A stretch of 58,893 nucleotides of DNA from Bacteroidota bacterium (GTDB taxonomy: Bacteria > Bacteroidota > Bacteroidia > Cytophagales > Cyclobacteriaceae). The position numbers and the translations under genes are program-made. The stretch lies in contig JAQCLE010000013.1 in the NCBI GenBank assembly GCA_027592755.1, positions 1 through 58,893 on the forward strand. Reading direction: 5' to 3'. A model generated the notes under the pieces. That model had not been told where the DNA came from and searched no databases. It saw only the letters and a program-made list of their open reading frames with translations. Below, one piece after another: positions 37,273-45,879 of this stretch (position 1 is the stretch's first letter; the number at the start of each line of letters is the position of its first letter).

Positions 37273-38050
37273 ATGTCTTAATTTTTAGACCAACAGGGCA
37301 ATGATCAGAACCCAAAACCTCCGGATGTATTGTAGCATCTTCAATATTTCTCTGAAGAAAATCACTGATTAAGAAATAGTCGATTCTCCAGCCGACATTA
37401 TTTTCACGCGAGTTGAACATATAGCTCCACCAACTGTATGCATTTTCCAATTCAGGATACTTATATCTGAAAGTGTCAGTAAAACCAGCATTAATAAGGT
37501 TATCAAGCCCATCAATTTCTTGTTGAGTATAACCGGCTGATTTATTGTAGTTGTTTTTTGGTCTGGCAAGGTCAATGGGTTTATGTGCAACATTCATATC
37601 CCCACAAATAATCACGTGCTTCAGTTCCTCGAGATTTTTGATATACAACCGGAAGTCAGTGTCCCATTTTTGTCTGTAGGAAAGTCGATCCAGACCACGA
37701 CCAGAATTGGGTACGTAGACAGTGACCAGATAATATTGTTCAAATTCGGCTGTTATTATGCGACCCTCCTGATCATGCTCTTCTATACCCATGTCATAGG
37801 TTACATTGAGCGGTTTAACTCTGGCGAGAATTGCAGTACCTGAATATCCCTTTCTTAATTTTGATGAATTCGCATAAAAATGATATTGCGGCATTAAGCT
37901 GAGAATAGTTCTTACATCTTCCACCTGTGCTTTGGTCTCTTGTAGACAAATGACATCCGGATCCAATGCTTCCATTGATTGTATGAAACCCTTTTTCATT
38001 ACAGCCTTTAGGCCATTTACATTCCATGATAATATAAATTGATTAGGCAT
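37271..38050 (-). CDS. xth: Exodeoxyribonuclease III (AP endonuclease)
   Basis: The 259-residue enzyme cuts DNA at abasic sites and trims 3' ends in base-excision repair. The family motifs are in order: SWNVNGLKA (Asn for metal), DVICLQETKA (Glu), YVPNSGRG, ICGDMNVAH (Asp-x-Asn), GWRIDYFLIS and GSDHCPVGL (Asp and His). Length is normal. A TAGATTCG box (one mismatch to TAnnTTTG) lies upstream on the minus strand at about 38075. Confidence 0.95.
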   Translation of the reverse strand: MPNQFILSWNVNGLKAVMKKGFIQSMEALDPDVICLQETKAQVEDVRTILSLMPQYHFYANSSKLRKGYSGTAILARVKPLNVTYDMGIEEHDQEGRIITAEFEQYYLVTVYVPNSGRGLDRLSYRQKWDTDFRLYIKNLEELKHVIICGDMNVAHKPIDLARPKNNYNKSAGYTQQEIDGLDNLINAGFTDTFRYKYPELENAYSWWSYMFNSRENNVGWRIDYFLISDFLQRNIEDATIHPEVLGSDHCPVGLKIKT

Positions 38051-38103
38051 TTTCTGTTAGGTTATAACGAATCTAGTGAAGACGTCTTATTTTGGAAAGG
38101 GTA

Positions 38104-38133
38104 TAAAGAAAAAGCTCCCTTGAGTAGGGAGCT
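38104..38133 (-). terminator. Intrinsic terminator on the minus strand
   Basis: AGCTCCCT (38113-38120) and AGGGAGCT (38126-38133) form an 8-bp stem with a 5-base loop. On the minus strand it is followed by TTTTTCTTT (38112-38104). It ends the transcript from pyrR, pyrB and the hydrolase. Confidence 0.85.
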
Positions 38134-38313
38134 CTTTCAATCAACGAACTATTAAGCATTTCAAAACTAAGATTTCGTACCATATTTTCAAAATAAGATT
38201 CGATTTATTTGAAAATTGCCAATATGCCTGATTTAATTGCATATTTAATTCCAATTTCATTACTCCCCTGTCATACAGGTATGAATAATTTTTATGCAGA
38301 TACACCCACCAAT

Positions 38314-38568
38314 TTATTTTTTTGATCGAATGAATTCTGAGACCAGTAGCTCATATTGTTCCTTGAAATTATCATCCTGATAGAGTTTGACATGGCTAGC
38401 ACCATTAAAAATCTCTAATGCTATATTTTGCTTACCCAAAACATCAATTTCCTCTGTTAAAAAATCCATTTTGGTTTGATGATCAGAACTTCCCTGAAGG
38501 ATCAAAATCGGAAGATTAGTGTTCTTGAGAAGTATACTCAATTTCATTTTATCTGCAAAACCACTCAA
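38314..38568 (-). CDS. C-terminal part of an interrupted alpha/beta-hydrolase
   Basis: The 84 residues (from a TTG) continue the upstream ORF in the same frame, beyond TAG 38589-38587. They contain the end of the fold: LPILILQGSSDHQTKM (acid strand) and FNGASHVKLYQ (catalytic His). By itself the piece has no nucleophile and cannot be active. Confidence 0.75.
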   Translation of the reverse strand: MSGFADKMKLSILLKNTNLPILILQGSSDHQTKMDFLTEEIDVLGKQNIALEIFNGASHVKLYQDDNFKEQYELLVSEFIRSKK

Positions 38569-38586
38569 CTTGTCATTAAAAAGCTT

Positions 38587-39291
38587 CTAGGTCCTGTTTG
38601 TGATTATGTCCGGAAGCCCTAACCTAGCACTGCCTAATCTCAAGGTTTTTTCAACATTTGACAACGGGCTGTCTAATATGATTTTGCTTATGGATATTTC
38701 GTTGTTCCTGAGCTGATCAGTAAGATCATCACGATTGAGCATTACAGCAACAGCCATCGAGCCCATTGAAAAACTGTACAGAATAAAACTGTCTTGTTTC
38801 TTGTTTTTATTGAGCCATAGTAATGAGCTTGAAATGTCTTCTGCAAATTCATAGCCCATCGATGTAACGGCGTTTTGAGATTTACCTGAATTCCGCAAAT
38901 CCGGGATGAAAATATTATAGAGTGTATCCAGACCACCATTCCGAAATAATTCAAGGTACTTCATTGTCTTGAGCCTATTTGATGTTCGTCCATGAATTAG
39001 TACGATGCAATCATGCACTTTGGAATTAGTCGGGACGAACCATCCACTCAATTGAATTGAATCAGGATAGGAATAGTAACTTATATCCTCATAACTGAAA
39101 CCGTAATCCCCCGGATCACGCATCTCATAAATGCCATAGTTAACCTTCATCGTGTCATCATCGAACACACGTTCGAAAGAATAGGGTTCAAAATTATGGA
39201 TCAAACCAAGCGCATAGCGAGGTAGATAATTGTAAGCCATGAAGGAAGCTATGGTTACAATTACCAAAATTATTATAACTAACCGCTTCAA
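38587..39291 (-). CDS. N-terminal part of an interrupted membrane-anchored alpha/beta-hydrolase
   Basis: The 234-residue frame has an N-terminal membrane helix (residues 4-22), then HGRTSN, FIPDLRNSGKS and the SFSMGS nucleophile elbow (about residue 170) of an extracytoplasmic alpha/beta-hydrolase. It stops at TAG 38589-38587, after which the frame continues without shift for 91 codons with the expected acid and His (38314-38568). The whole would have 325 residues. It begins four bases after the pyrB stop, so it is in the pyr operon. The interruption looks like one base change. Confidence 0.75.
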   Translation of the reverse strand: MKRLVIIILVIVTIASFMAYNYLPRYALGLIHNFEPYSFERVFDDDTMKVNYGIYEMRDPGDYGFSYEDISYYSYPDSIQLSGWFVPTNSKVHDCIVLIHGRTSNRLKTMKYLELFRNGGLDTLYNIFIPDLRNSGKSQNAVTSMGYEFAEDISSSLLWLNKNKKQDSFILYSFSMGSMAVAVMLNRDDLTDQLRNNEISISKIILDSPLSNVEKTLRLGSARLGLPDIITNRT

Positions 39292-39295
39292 AGCA

Positions 39296-40243
39296 TCAGG
39301 TAAGTTCTGGCTGATAATCGGGCCGTTTGGCAGCTAAAAGATACAATATGGCCATTCGAATAGCCACACCGTTTTCAACCTGGTCAAGTATTATCGAATG
39401 TTCGCTATCAGCGACATCACTACTTATTTCAATCCCACGGTTGATTGGACCGGGATGCATGATGGTTATTTCTTTGTTAAGGCCGTCCAGGAGTTTTTTA
39501 TTAATGCCAAAGTAAAGTGAATATTCTCTTAACGATGGGAAGTATTTGATTTGTTGACGTTCAAGTTGAATGCGCAATACGTTGGCTATATCGCACCATT
39601 CAAGGGCTTTTCGAACATCTAGCTCGACTTTAACATCTAATTTTTGAATGTGTCTGGGGAGTAATGTAATCGGTCCGCACACCATAACTTGTGCTCCAAG
39701 TTTTTGCAGCGCATGAATGTTTGAAAGTGCAACGCGACTATGCAATATGTCTCCAATTATAGCCACTTTTTTACCCTGAACTTTCCCGAATTTTTCATTA
39801 ATTGAGAATGTGTCAAGCAGAGCCTGTGTTGGGTGTTCATGTGTCCCGTCCCCGGCATTGATAATGTTAGCGTCGACGTGTTTTGCGAGAAAATGTGGTG
39901 CTCCCGGGCTGGCATGCCTAATTACCAACATGTCTACTTTCATTGCCAGTATGTTGTTAATTGTATCAAGCAGTGTTTCACCCTTCTTTACCGAACTACC
40001 TGATGATGAGAAATTGACAACATCTGCTGAGAGCCTCTTTTCAGCAAGTTCGAATGATAACTTTGTGCGTGTTGAATTTTCGAAGAAAACATTTGCAATA
40101 GTAACATCCCGAAGCGAAGGAACCTTTTTGATTGGTCTGTTAAGGATTTCTTTGAAATGACTTGCAGTACGGAAGATAAGCTGTATTTCTTCTTTCGATA
40201 GTTCTTTGATCCCGAGAAGATGCTTAACCTTCAGTTCTTCCAT
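39296..40243 (-). CDS. pyrB: Aspartate carbamoyltransferase catalytic subunit
   Basis: The 315-residue enzyme joins carbamoyl phosphate and aspartate in pyrimidine synthesis. Motifs: FFENSTRTKLSFE (carbamoyl-phosphate binding), GTHEHPTQALLD and MHPGPINRG. A regulatory chain (pyrI) is not seen here. pyrR lies upstream with a 13-base overlap, so pyrimidine-dependent control is likely. Confidence 0.95.
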   Translation of the reverse strand: MEELKVKHLLGIKELSKEEIQLIFRTASHFKEILNRPIKKVPSLRDVTIANVFFENSTRTKLSFELAEKRLSADVVNFSSSGSSVKKGETLLDTINNILAMKVDMLVIRHASPGAPHFLAKHVDANIINAGDGTHEHPTQALLDTFSINEKFGKVQGKKVAIIGDILHSRVALSNIHALQKLGAQVMVCGPITLLPRHIQKLDVKVELDVRKALEWCDIANVLRIQLERQQIKYFPSLREYSLYFGINKKLLDGLNKEITIMHPGPINRGIEISSDVADSEHSIILDQVENGVAIRMAILYLLAAKRPDYQPELT

Positions 40244-40791
40244 TTAGCTTTCATTTTTTTTACAATCCAAATCTTGTCTTCCTTGCTTCCCTGTTCTTTT
40301 AGTTCTACCAATACTTTTTGGGACTCTACTGTACTTACCCTGCGTCCAACGTAGGTAGCCTCAACAGGAACATCACGGCTATACATCCTGTCAATAAGGA
40401 CCAATAACTCCACTTTGTCCGGTCTACCGAAATGGATCATCGCGTCCATTGCCGACCGCACAGTCCGACCCGTAAAAAGAACGTCATCGATCAAAATGAC
40501 CTTTTTTCCTTCTATTGAGAAATTAATTGTGGTAGCACTTGCTTCGATCGGCTTGTCTCTTCTTCTAAAGTCGTCCCGGTAAAAAGTAGTGTCAAGCATG
40601 CCCATCGGAGGCTTTTTTTTCAAGAGTTTTTCCAGATGGTTTCCTATCCTCTGAGCCAGGTAAATACCCCTTGGTTGAAGTCCTATGATAACGGAATTAG
40701 AAAAGTCTTCGTGATTTTCAATTAGCTGCTCACAAAGGCGATGAATGGTGATTTTTAGCAGAGGTTCATCGAAAAGCAGTCTTTTGCGCAT
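40231..40791 (-). CDS. pyrR: Bifunctional PyrR (pyr regulator / uracil phosphoribosyltransferase)
   Basis: The PRPP-binding loop VILIDDVLFTGRTVRSAMDA and GLQPRGIYLAQRIG mark a PyrR-type phosphoribosyltransferase. I prefer the ATG at 40791 (MRKRLLFD), as homologues begin there. A full TAnnTTTG box (40807-40814) puts the transcript start close to 40801, downstream of the earlier ATG at 40809. PyrR binds pyr mRNA leaders in other bacteria; I find no anti-terminator here, so the regulatory role is not shown. Confidence 0.9.
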   Translation of the reverse strand: MRKRLLFDEPLLKITIHRLCEQLIENHEDFSNSVIIGLQPRGIYLAQRIGNHLEKLLKKKPPMGMLDTTFYRDDFRRRDKPIEASATTINFSIEGKKVILIDDVLFTGRTVRSAMDAMIHFGRPDKVELLVLIDRMYSRDVPVEATYVGRRVSTVESQKVLVELKEQGSKEDKIWIVKKMKAKWKN

Positions 40792-40806
40792 TCTTCGTAG
40801 ATTATG

Positions 40807-40814
40807 CAAATATA
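40807..40814 (-). promoter_or_regulatory. TAnnTTTG promoter box of the pyrR-pyrB operon
   Basis: TATATTTG on the minus strand matches the Bacteroidota -7 box perfectly. A TTG at 40841-40839 is 24 bases further up, slightly longer than the usual spacing to the -33 element. The box implies a very short leader before ATG 40791. Confidence 0.55.
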
Positions 40815-40877
40815 TGAAGAATAATTGATTATAGAGATCAATCGCCTGGGTTTAGGTGAACGAAGGGTTGTTGTCAA

Positions 40878-41201
40878 TCAATCGGATAATTTGACTGCTG
40901 TGCCATTTGCGCTGACCATTAACATACTTCCTGAAGAGCCAATTGTTTCGTAATCAAGATCAATGCCTATCACAGCATCAGCACCCATATTCGATGCTCT
41001 CATTTCCAATTCGCTGAGGGCGTTGTCCTTGGCCTCAACTAAAACTCTTTCATAGGATGAACTTCTGCCACCTACGACATCCGTAATCGATGCAAAAACG
41101 TCCTTAAACAAGTTTGCACCTATGATTGCCTCTCCGGCAACAATACCTAAATATTTAGAAATTTTCTTTCCTTCAATTGTGTGAGTGGTTGTAAGTATCA
41201 T
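40878..41201 (-). CDS. YbjQ family heavy-metal-binding-domain protein
   Basis: The 107-residue protein has the YbjQ (DUF74) layout: [46 protein letters not shown] (both seen in part), AREDALSEL-like (here [29 protein letters not shown]) and a closing GTAVKL. The fold is a small pentameric beta barrel; the metal role of the family is not proven. It lies in the minus-strand cluster after the aldolase, amylase and a small membrane gene. Confidence 0.88.
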   Translation of the reverse strand: MILTTTHTIEGKKISKYLGIVAGEAIIGANLFKDVFASITDVVGGRSSSYERVLVEAKDNALSELEMRASNMGADAVIGIDLDYETIGSSGSMLMVSANGTAVKLSD

Positions 41202-41228
41202 ATCAAAATTTATTTAAAAAATTAATAA

Positions 41229-41390
41229 TTACTTGCTCGCAATAAGTAGAGTAGCGAAGGCAACTACCATTAACCAAAATTTATACACCACTAGCATGGG
41301 TATGACTACAATTTTAAGCTCCATTAATACCATAACCAGAACGACGATTACGGATAGCATTTTAAGAATATTTTTGGTTCTACTACTCAT
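41229..41390 (-). CDS. Small membrane protein (53 aa)
   Basis: This 53-residue ORF (ATG 41390, TAA 41231-41229) has two hydrophobic helices (residues 11-30 and 34-50, SVIVVLVMVLMELKIVVIP and FWLMVVAFATLLIA) after a basic N-terminus. It fills the otherwise empty spacer between the GH13 and YbjQ genes on the same strand. Function is unknown; the composition is what a real short membrane gene looks like in this phylum. Confidence 0.6.
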   Translation of the reverse strand: MSSRTKNILKMLSVIVVLVMVLMELKIVVIPMLVVYKFWLMVVAFATLLIASK

Positions 41391-41458
41391 TTTCAAATAA
41401 ATTTAGATACATGCGAATATCTCATAAATAGATAACCTCGAAAAGTTTATTTGCAATA

Positions 41459-43189
41459 TCAATTGATTTTAAGAATCAGGTAGCCGTAATGCTCAACTGT
41501 TATTCTCAATCCGTCTTCGAAATTTCTGTTAATGATCAGATCTTCTGGGATTGTTAATTTTAGCTTTGGGATATTGACTAATTGTATAGTACCAATACTT
41601 GACAAATTCATCAATTTCAAGGCGTCGTTTGGGATTTTAATTAAACAATTTTCGTTTCTTTCGTTAAAGTTGGCGACAATAAGTAACCGTTGATTTTTAG
41701 TGTATCTGAGAAAAGCGAACACTTTATTAGAATAACCCGTGAATTCTGCTGATCGATTGTAGAAATGTAAATCATAGAATTGGCCGATATTGATTGCCTC
41801 GTTTTTTGTACAAAAGCGGAGAATGTAGGTGTAAGATGCTCTTAGTTTTCTTTGAGCATCTGAGAGGTTTCCACCATCAAATGCTCCATCATTCATCCAT
41901 TTTTGATGCTCAGGAACACCCCAATAGTCGAAATATGTGGTGCGGCCATCGTCACCGCTAAAGCCATTGGGTCCTTGAGCAGGCTCTCCTACTTCCTGGC
42001 CAAAATAGATCATTACAGGTCCTGTGTGCATCATTGCTGAAATGACCATCCCCGGTATGGCCTTATCGGGATTTTGCGCAAAGAATTTTGACGCAATACG
42101 CTGTTCGTCATGGTTTTCAAGGAAGCGCAACATGTATGAGCTGATGCCCTCCTGACTTTTCCAGACATTCGAAATTTGATCAGTGCTACCTTTTCCTTCA
42201 ATAATGTCTCTTAGGGTGTCATAAAGACCTACTTTATCATAGAGATAATCAAATTTCCCATTAAAAATATAATCATGATATCGATGAGCTTCATAGATTT
42301 CTGCAATAAAGATCAGGTCAGGATTCAACTCTTTTATTTTAGGGATAACCCAAGTCCAAAATTCGACAGGAACCATTTGCGCCATATCACATCGAAAACC
42401 ATCGACACCTTTTTGTGTCCAAAAAGAGAGGATTTCGAGCATTTTGAACCAGGTATCTGGAAAGGGATCAAAATGACGGGAACCATCTTCGTAATTGACA
42501 CCATAATTCAATTTGACGGTTTCGAACCAGTCATCTTTTGTAGGTGTTGGCGTAAACTGATCGTTTCCTGTAGCTCTTGCCGGGAACTCCTGATAGGTTC
42601 CAGATTGGATTGGATAATCAATTAATTCAATGGGTTCAAAATCCTGAGGAACCTTAAATGCATAGTCTGGAATATAGTAGAAATTATTGTGTGGAGAGAA
42701 GCGAATTTCCTGGTCATCTCCAGTCCCAAAATCTATTACACCCTCAGGTTTGTTGTCAGAGGAATAAATCCTGGCAACATGGTTTGGAACAAAATCAATA
42801 ATGGCTTTGAGTCTGTTTTTGTGTGTACGATCAATTAGGGACTCAAATTCCTGCATTCGATTTGGAACGTCTCTTGCCAGATCAGGATTGACATCATAAT
42901 AATCCCTGATAGCATAGGGGGAACCGGCCATTCCCTTTACAATTTCCGGAAAATCGCGTACAATGCCGTATTTTGAATAGTCCGTTAAAACGGCATGTTC
43001 AATTACACCAGTATACCAAATATGGGAAATACCAAGTGCTCTGATTTCAGCAAGCGCCTTATCAGATATGTCGTCAAACTTTCCTACGCCATTTTCTTTT
43101 AATGTTCCGTAGTGCTTATTCAGCGACTTACAATTACCAAAAAGGCGAGTGATCATTTGATAAATAACCAACTTTGATCCCCGCCTCAT
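41459..43189 (-). CDS. GH13 alpha-amylase family enzyme
   Basis: The 576-residue protein has the GH13 regions: VIDFVPNHV, GFRCDMAQM (nucleophile Asp), FIAEIYE (acid/base Glu) and FLENHDEQR (transition-state Asp). A C-terminal beta domain (about residues 490-575) follows. No signal peptide is seen, so it is probably cytosolic and acts on internal alpha-glucans or maltooligosaccharides; specificity is not predictable. The class II aldolase gene is 19 bases upstream on the same strand. Confidence 0.88.
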   Translation of the reverse strand: MRRGSKLVIYQMITRLFGNCKSLNKHYGTLKENGVGKFDDISDKALAEIRALGISHIWYTGVIEHAVLTDYSKYGIVRDFPEIVKGMAGSPYAIRDYYDVNPDLARDVPNRMQEFESLIDRTHKNRLKAIIDFVPNHVARIYSSDNKPEGVIDFGTGDDQEIRFSPHNNFYYIPDYAFKVPQDFEPIELIDYPIQSGTYQEFPARATGNDQFTPTPTKDDWFETVKLNYGVNYEDGSRHFDPFPDTWFKMLEILSFWTQKGVDGFRCDMAQMVPVEFWTWVIPKIKELNPDLIFIAEIYEAHRYHDYIFNGKFDYLYDKVGLYDTLRDIIEGKGSTDQISNVWKSQEGISSYMLRFLENHDEQRIASKFFAQNPDKAIPGMVISAMMHTGPVMIYFGQEVGEPAQGPNGFSGDDGRTTYFDYWGVPEHQKWMNDGAFDGGNLSDAQRKLRASYTYILRFCTKNEAINIGQFYDLHFYNRSAEFTGYSNKVFAFLRYTKNQRLLIVANFNERNENCLIKIPNDALKLMNLSSIGTIQLVNIPKLKLTIPEDLIINRNFEDGLRITVEHYGYLILKIN

Positions 43190-43208
43190 TGAAAATATTG
43201 ATTTGATA

Positions 43209-44273
43209 TTATGCGTTGCGATTTATGCAATTAAGGTCCTCAAATGCTACTTTTAATCTTTCAACAAAGGAATTTTGACCAGCACGTAACCATACTCTGG
43301 GGTCATAGTATTTTTTATTGGGTTTGTCATCGCCATCTGGATTGCCGATCTGACCCTGGAGATAGCCTTCGTTTTTGATGTAATTATTTCTTACACCATC
43401 CCAGAATGCCCATTGCATGTCTGTGTCAAGATTCATTTTGATAGCTCCGTAGGAGATGGCCTCCCGAATTTCTTCTCGAGAAGATCCTGAGCCACCATGG
43501 AAAACGAAATTTACAGGGTTTGGGCCGGTTCCAAATTTGTTCTGAATATATTCCTGTGAATTTTTAAGAATCTTTGGGGTGAGTTGAACATTACCGGGTT
43601 TGTAAACACCATGGACATTACCAAATGCAGCAGCAATCGTAAATCGGTCACTTATTTTTTTCAATTCCTCATAGCAGTAAGCAACTTCTTCTGGTTGAGT
43701 ATATAATTTAGAATTGTCAACATCACTATTATCAACACCATCTTCCTCGCCGCCAGTCACTCCAAGTTCCATTTCCAGGGTGATGCCAACCTTGGACATC
43801 CTATCGAGGTATTGGATACAAGTTGATACATTCTCCTCTATTGGTTCTTCAGAAAGATCCAGCATATGCGAAGAATACAATGCGTGTCCGGTTTGTTCAT
43901 AATTTTTCTCATTGGCATCCATCATGCCGTCCATCCATGTAAGAAGTTTCCTGGCGCAGTGATCTGTATGGAGAATCACAGGTATTCCATATTTTTCTGC
44001 AACCATATGAACGTGTTGGGCACCGGATACCGCTCCAATTACGGCAGCTTCCTGATTATCGTTAGGTAGGCCCTTGCCTGCAAAAAAGACTGATCCTCCA
44101 TTGGAAAACTGAATCATAACAGGAGAATTTACATTTTTTGCGGTCTCAAGAACAGCATTGACAGAATCAGTTCCTATGACGTTGACTGCCGGCAAAGCAA
44201 AGCCTGTTTCGTTGGCATATTTAAGCACTTCGGTCACTTCATCACCGTGAAGGACGCCTGGTCGAAATTTCAT
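43209..44273 (-). CDS. fbaA: Class II fructose-bisphosphate aldolase
   Basis: The 354-residue enzyme splits fructose 1,6-bisphosphate. ILHTDHCARK and GGEEDGVDN bear metal ligands, FAAAFGNVHGVYKPG and VFHGGSGSS the phosphate loops, and KMNLDTDMQWAFW the C-terminal loop. Size and motifs fit the FbaA-type class IIa. It starts from a TATATTTG box at 44318-44311, and the GH13 gene follows 19 bases behind. Confidence 0.95.
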   Translation of the reverse strand: MKFRPGVLHGDEVTEVLKYANETGFALPAVNVIGTDSVNAVLETAKNVNSPVMIQFSNGGSVFFAGKGLPNDNQEAAVIGAVSGAQHVHMVAEKYGIPVILHTDHCARKLLTWMDGMMDANEKNYEQTGHALYSSHMLDLSEEPIEENVSTCIQYLDRMSKVGITLEMELGVTGGEEDGVDNSDVDNSKLYTQPEEVAYCYEELKKISDRFTIAAAFGNVHGVYKPGNVQLTPKILKNSQEYIQNKFGTGPNPVNFVFHGGSGSSREEIREAISYGAIKMNLDTDMQWAFWDGVRNNYIKNEGYLQGQIGNPDGDDKPNKKYYDPRVWLRAGQNSFVERLKVAFEDLNCINRNA

Positions 44274-44310
44274 TATATAGTTCGTTTAGTTATAAAAATA
44301 TTGAAGGGTG

Positions 44311-44341
44311 CAAATATAGTACTCCAGAGATAAATGAAAGT
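44311..44341 (-). promoter_or_regulatory. Promoter of fbaA
   Basis: TATATTTG (44318-44311) is a perfect TAnnTTTG box, and a TTTC-like -33 element lies near 44338-44341, 19-20 bases further up. The leader to ATG 44273 is about 30 bases. Confidence 0.55.
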
Positions 44342-44443
44342 AGCCCCTGCTATAATTACAAGAGTGATACCCGTTTCATTCGTGCGATTAATTTCAAGTG
44401 GGACTGGTTTGTCGTTTTGCTCATGTATTTGTAACTAAGAAGA

Positions 44444-45151
44444 TCATCTCTTCTTTAAAATGATCAAAATTGAAGCCAGATGGCAAAAGAGAACGATGGG
44501 AACGATAAAGGATGGTAACCATATAAAAGGAAAGTAGAATATAGCTACGTTGGGCTGATCAAATGCTTGCAATTGAAATGGGTAGGGAGTTGAAATTATA
44601 GCATTGATGACTATGTTGAGTAACAAGCCAAGTGTGAAAAAATTCCAAATTAAAACGCCAACACGATTTTTTGTTTTTTTGCTTAGGAGAAAGTATCCGA
44701 TAAAAGGGGCTGTAATTCCTGCGATAATATCATAATTACGACCCTCGAATGTCATTAATTTTGGAATAAGTCCGTTTTGAAAAAGCCACCAGAGAACTAT
44801 TTCAACGGGTATTCTTATAACATGGAGGTAGGTAAGTACATTAAGCGGAATACCCATTATATAAGCCCTGGAAGCTTTATTTATAAAGAGATAAATTATG
44901 CCGATAATTGGCGGTGCCAAAACAAAAAGGAAACGAGGTGGGGAAGACTCAAAATTATGATAGAAGCCTGAAAAGCTTAATACTGCCTGAATTAATAACC
45001 ATGTCCCTAAAATAAGAATGACTGACATTGGTTTATGGGGGTCTTTCCACAGTTCTTTGGATTGCATCAAATAGTAGATAATAAATCCGAATGTTATAGC
45101 ACTTGTGATGATAAATATGGCATTTACTTCTCGGGGTAGTCCTTCAATCAT
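44444..45151 (-). CDS. Polytopic membrane protein of unknown function
   Basis: The 235-residue protein has about seven membrane helices with short polar loops (LMQSKELWKDPHKP, NKASRAYIMG, SKKTKNRVG). No transport or enzymatic motif is visible; the many Pro/Trp/Tyr residues at helix ends are typical of small integral membrane proteins. It diverges from the Nudix gene, 69 bases apart. Confidence 0.75.
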   Translation of the reverse strand: MIEGLPREVNAIFIITSAITFGFIIYYLMQSKELWKDPHKPMSVILILGTWLLIQAVLSFSGFYHNFESSPPRFLFVLAPPIIGIIYLFINKASRAYIMGIPLNVLTYLHVIRIPVEIVLWWLFQNGLIPKLMTFEGRNYDIIAGITAPFIGYFLLSKKTKNRVGVLIWNFFTLGLLLNIVINAIISTPYPFQLQAFDQPNVAIFYFPFIWLPSFIVPIVLFCHLASILIILKKR

Positions 45152-45220
45152 ATCTGTAATTGGAAATTCTAAATTAGTTAATTATTAAAAAGAGAAATAA
45201 CCATTGAACTAATTTGCACT

Positions 45221-45850
45221 GTGGAATTTGAGATTTTTATTCGTCAATTGAGATTTCGGTTGAAGAGGCCTCTTCCAGGTGAGTTAAGCCAAAGGAAGAT
45301 GGCACCTCTTCATAATAATTCGAGGTTTAATCACAAATTAAGAGAGGGTGCTCGAAAAGGCAGTGTATTGATTTTACTGTACCCAAATGCCGATGAAATT
45401 CATTTTCCCCTAATCCAACGCTCAGAATATGCTGGCGCTCATGGAGGGCAAATAGCCCTTCCCGGTGGAAAATATGAGTCAGAAGATAAAGATCTTTTTG
45501 ATACTGCCCTAAGGGAAACTGGTGAAGAGATAGGAGTGAGCTCTGGAAAGATTACCTTAATCGGAGCGCTCACTGATTTGTATATCCCGGTAAGTAATTT
45601 CTTGATTAGTCCGGTAGTTGGCTATGCCACCGAAAAGCCGGAGTTTGTTCCAGATAGTATTGAAGTGGTTGAAGTTGTCGAAACTTCAGTTAAACAATTG
45701 TTAAATCCCTCCAATATTCTTGAAAAAACCATCCATTTGCCCCAAAAAGTAAAAATCCGAGCTCCCTATTTCAATTTAAGCAATAAAACAGTTTGGGGTG
45801 CAACGGCTATGATTCTTAGTGAGTTTATTGAAACTGTTAGGGATTTATGA
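45221..45850 (+). CDS. Nudix hydrolase, CoA pyrophosphatase type
   Basis: The start is GTG 45221. The Nudix box is complete in GGKYESEDKDLFDTALRETGEEIGV, seen in parts as GGKYESEDKD and ALRETGEEIG (about residues 82-104); QIALPGG precedes it as in the NudL/CoA diphosphatase family. Size (209 residues) also fits that branch, which cleaves CoA and related pyrophosphates. The lipid kinase gene follows after 29 bases. Confidence 0.87.
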   Translation: MEFEIFIRQLRFRLKRPLPGELSQRKMAPLHNNSRFNHKLREGARKGSVLILLYPNADEIHFPLIQRSEYAGAHGGQIALPGGKYESEDKDLFDTALRETGEEIGVSSGKITLIGALTDLYIPVSNFLISPVVGYATEKPEFVPDSIEVVEVVETSVKQLLNPSNILEKTIHLPQKVKIRAPYFNLSNKTVWGATAMILSEFIETVRDL

Positions 45851-45879
45851 GTCTATATTTAACATACAGATCTGCCTAA

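Noticed and set aside
44284-44433. 50-codon open frame upstream of fbaA on the minus strand with one hydrophobic segment
   Set aside because: It has no ATG, GTG or TTG start, and the fbaA promoter box lies inside it. It looks hydrophobic by chance or is a remnant.
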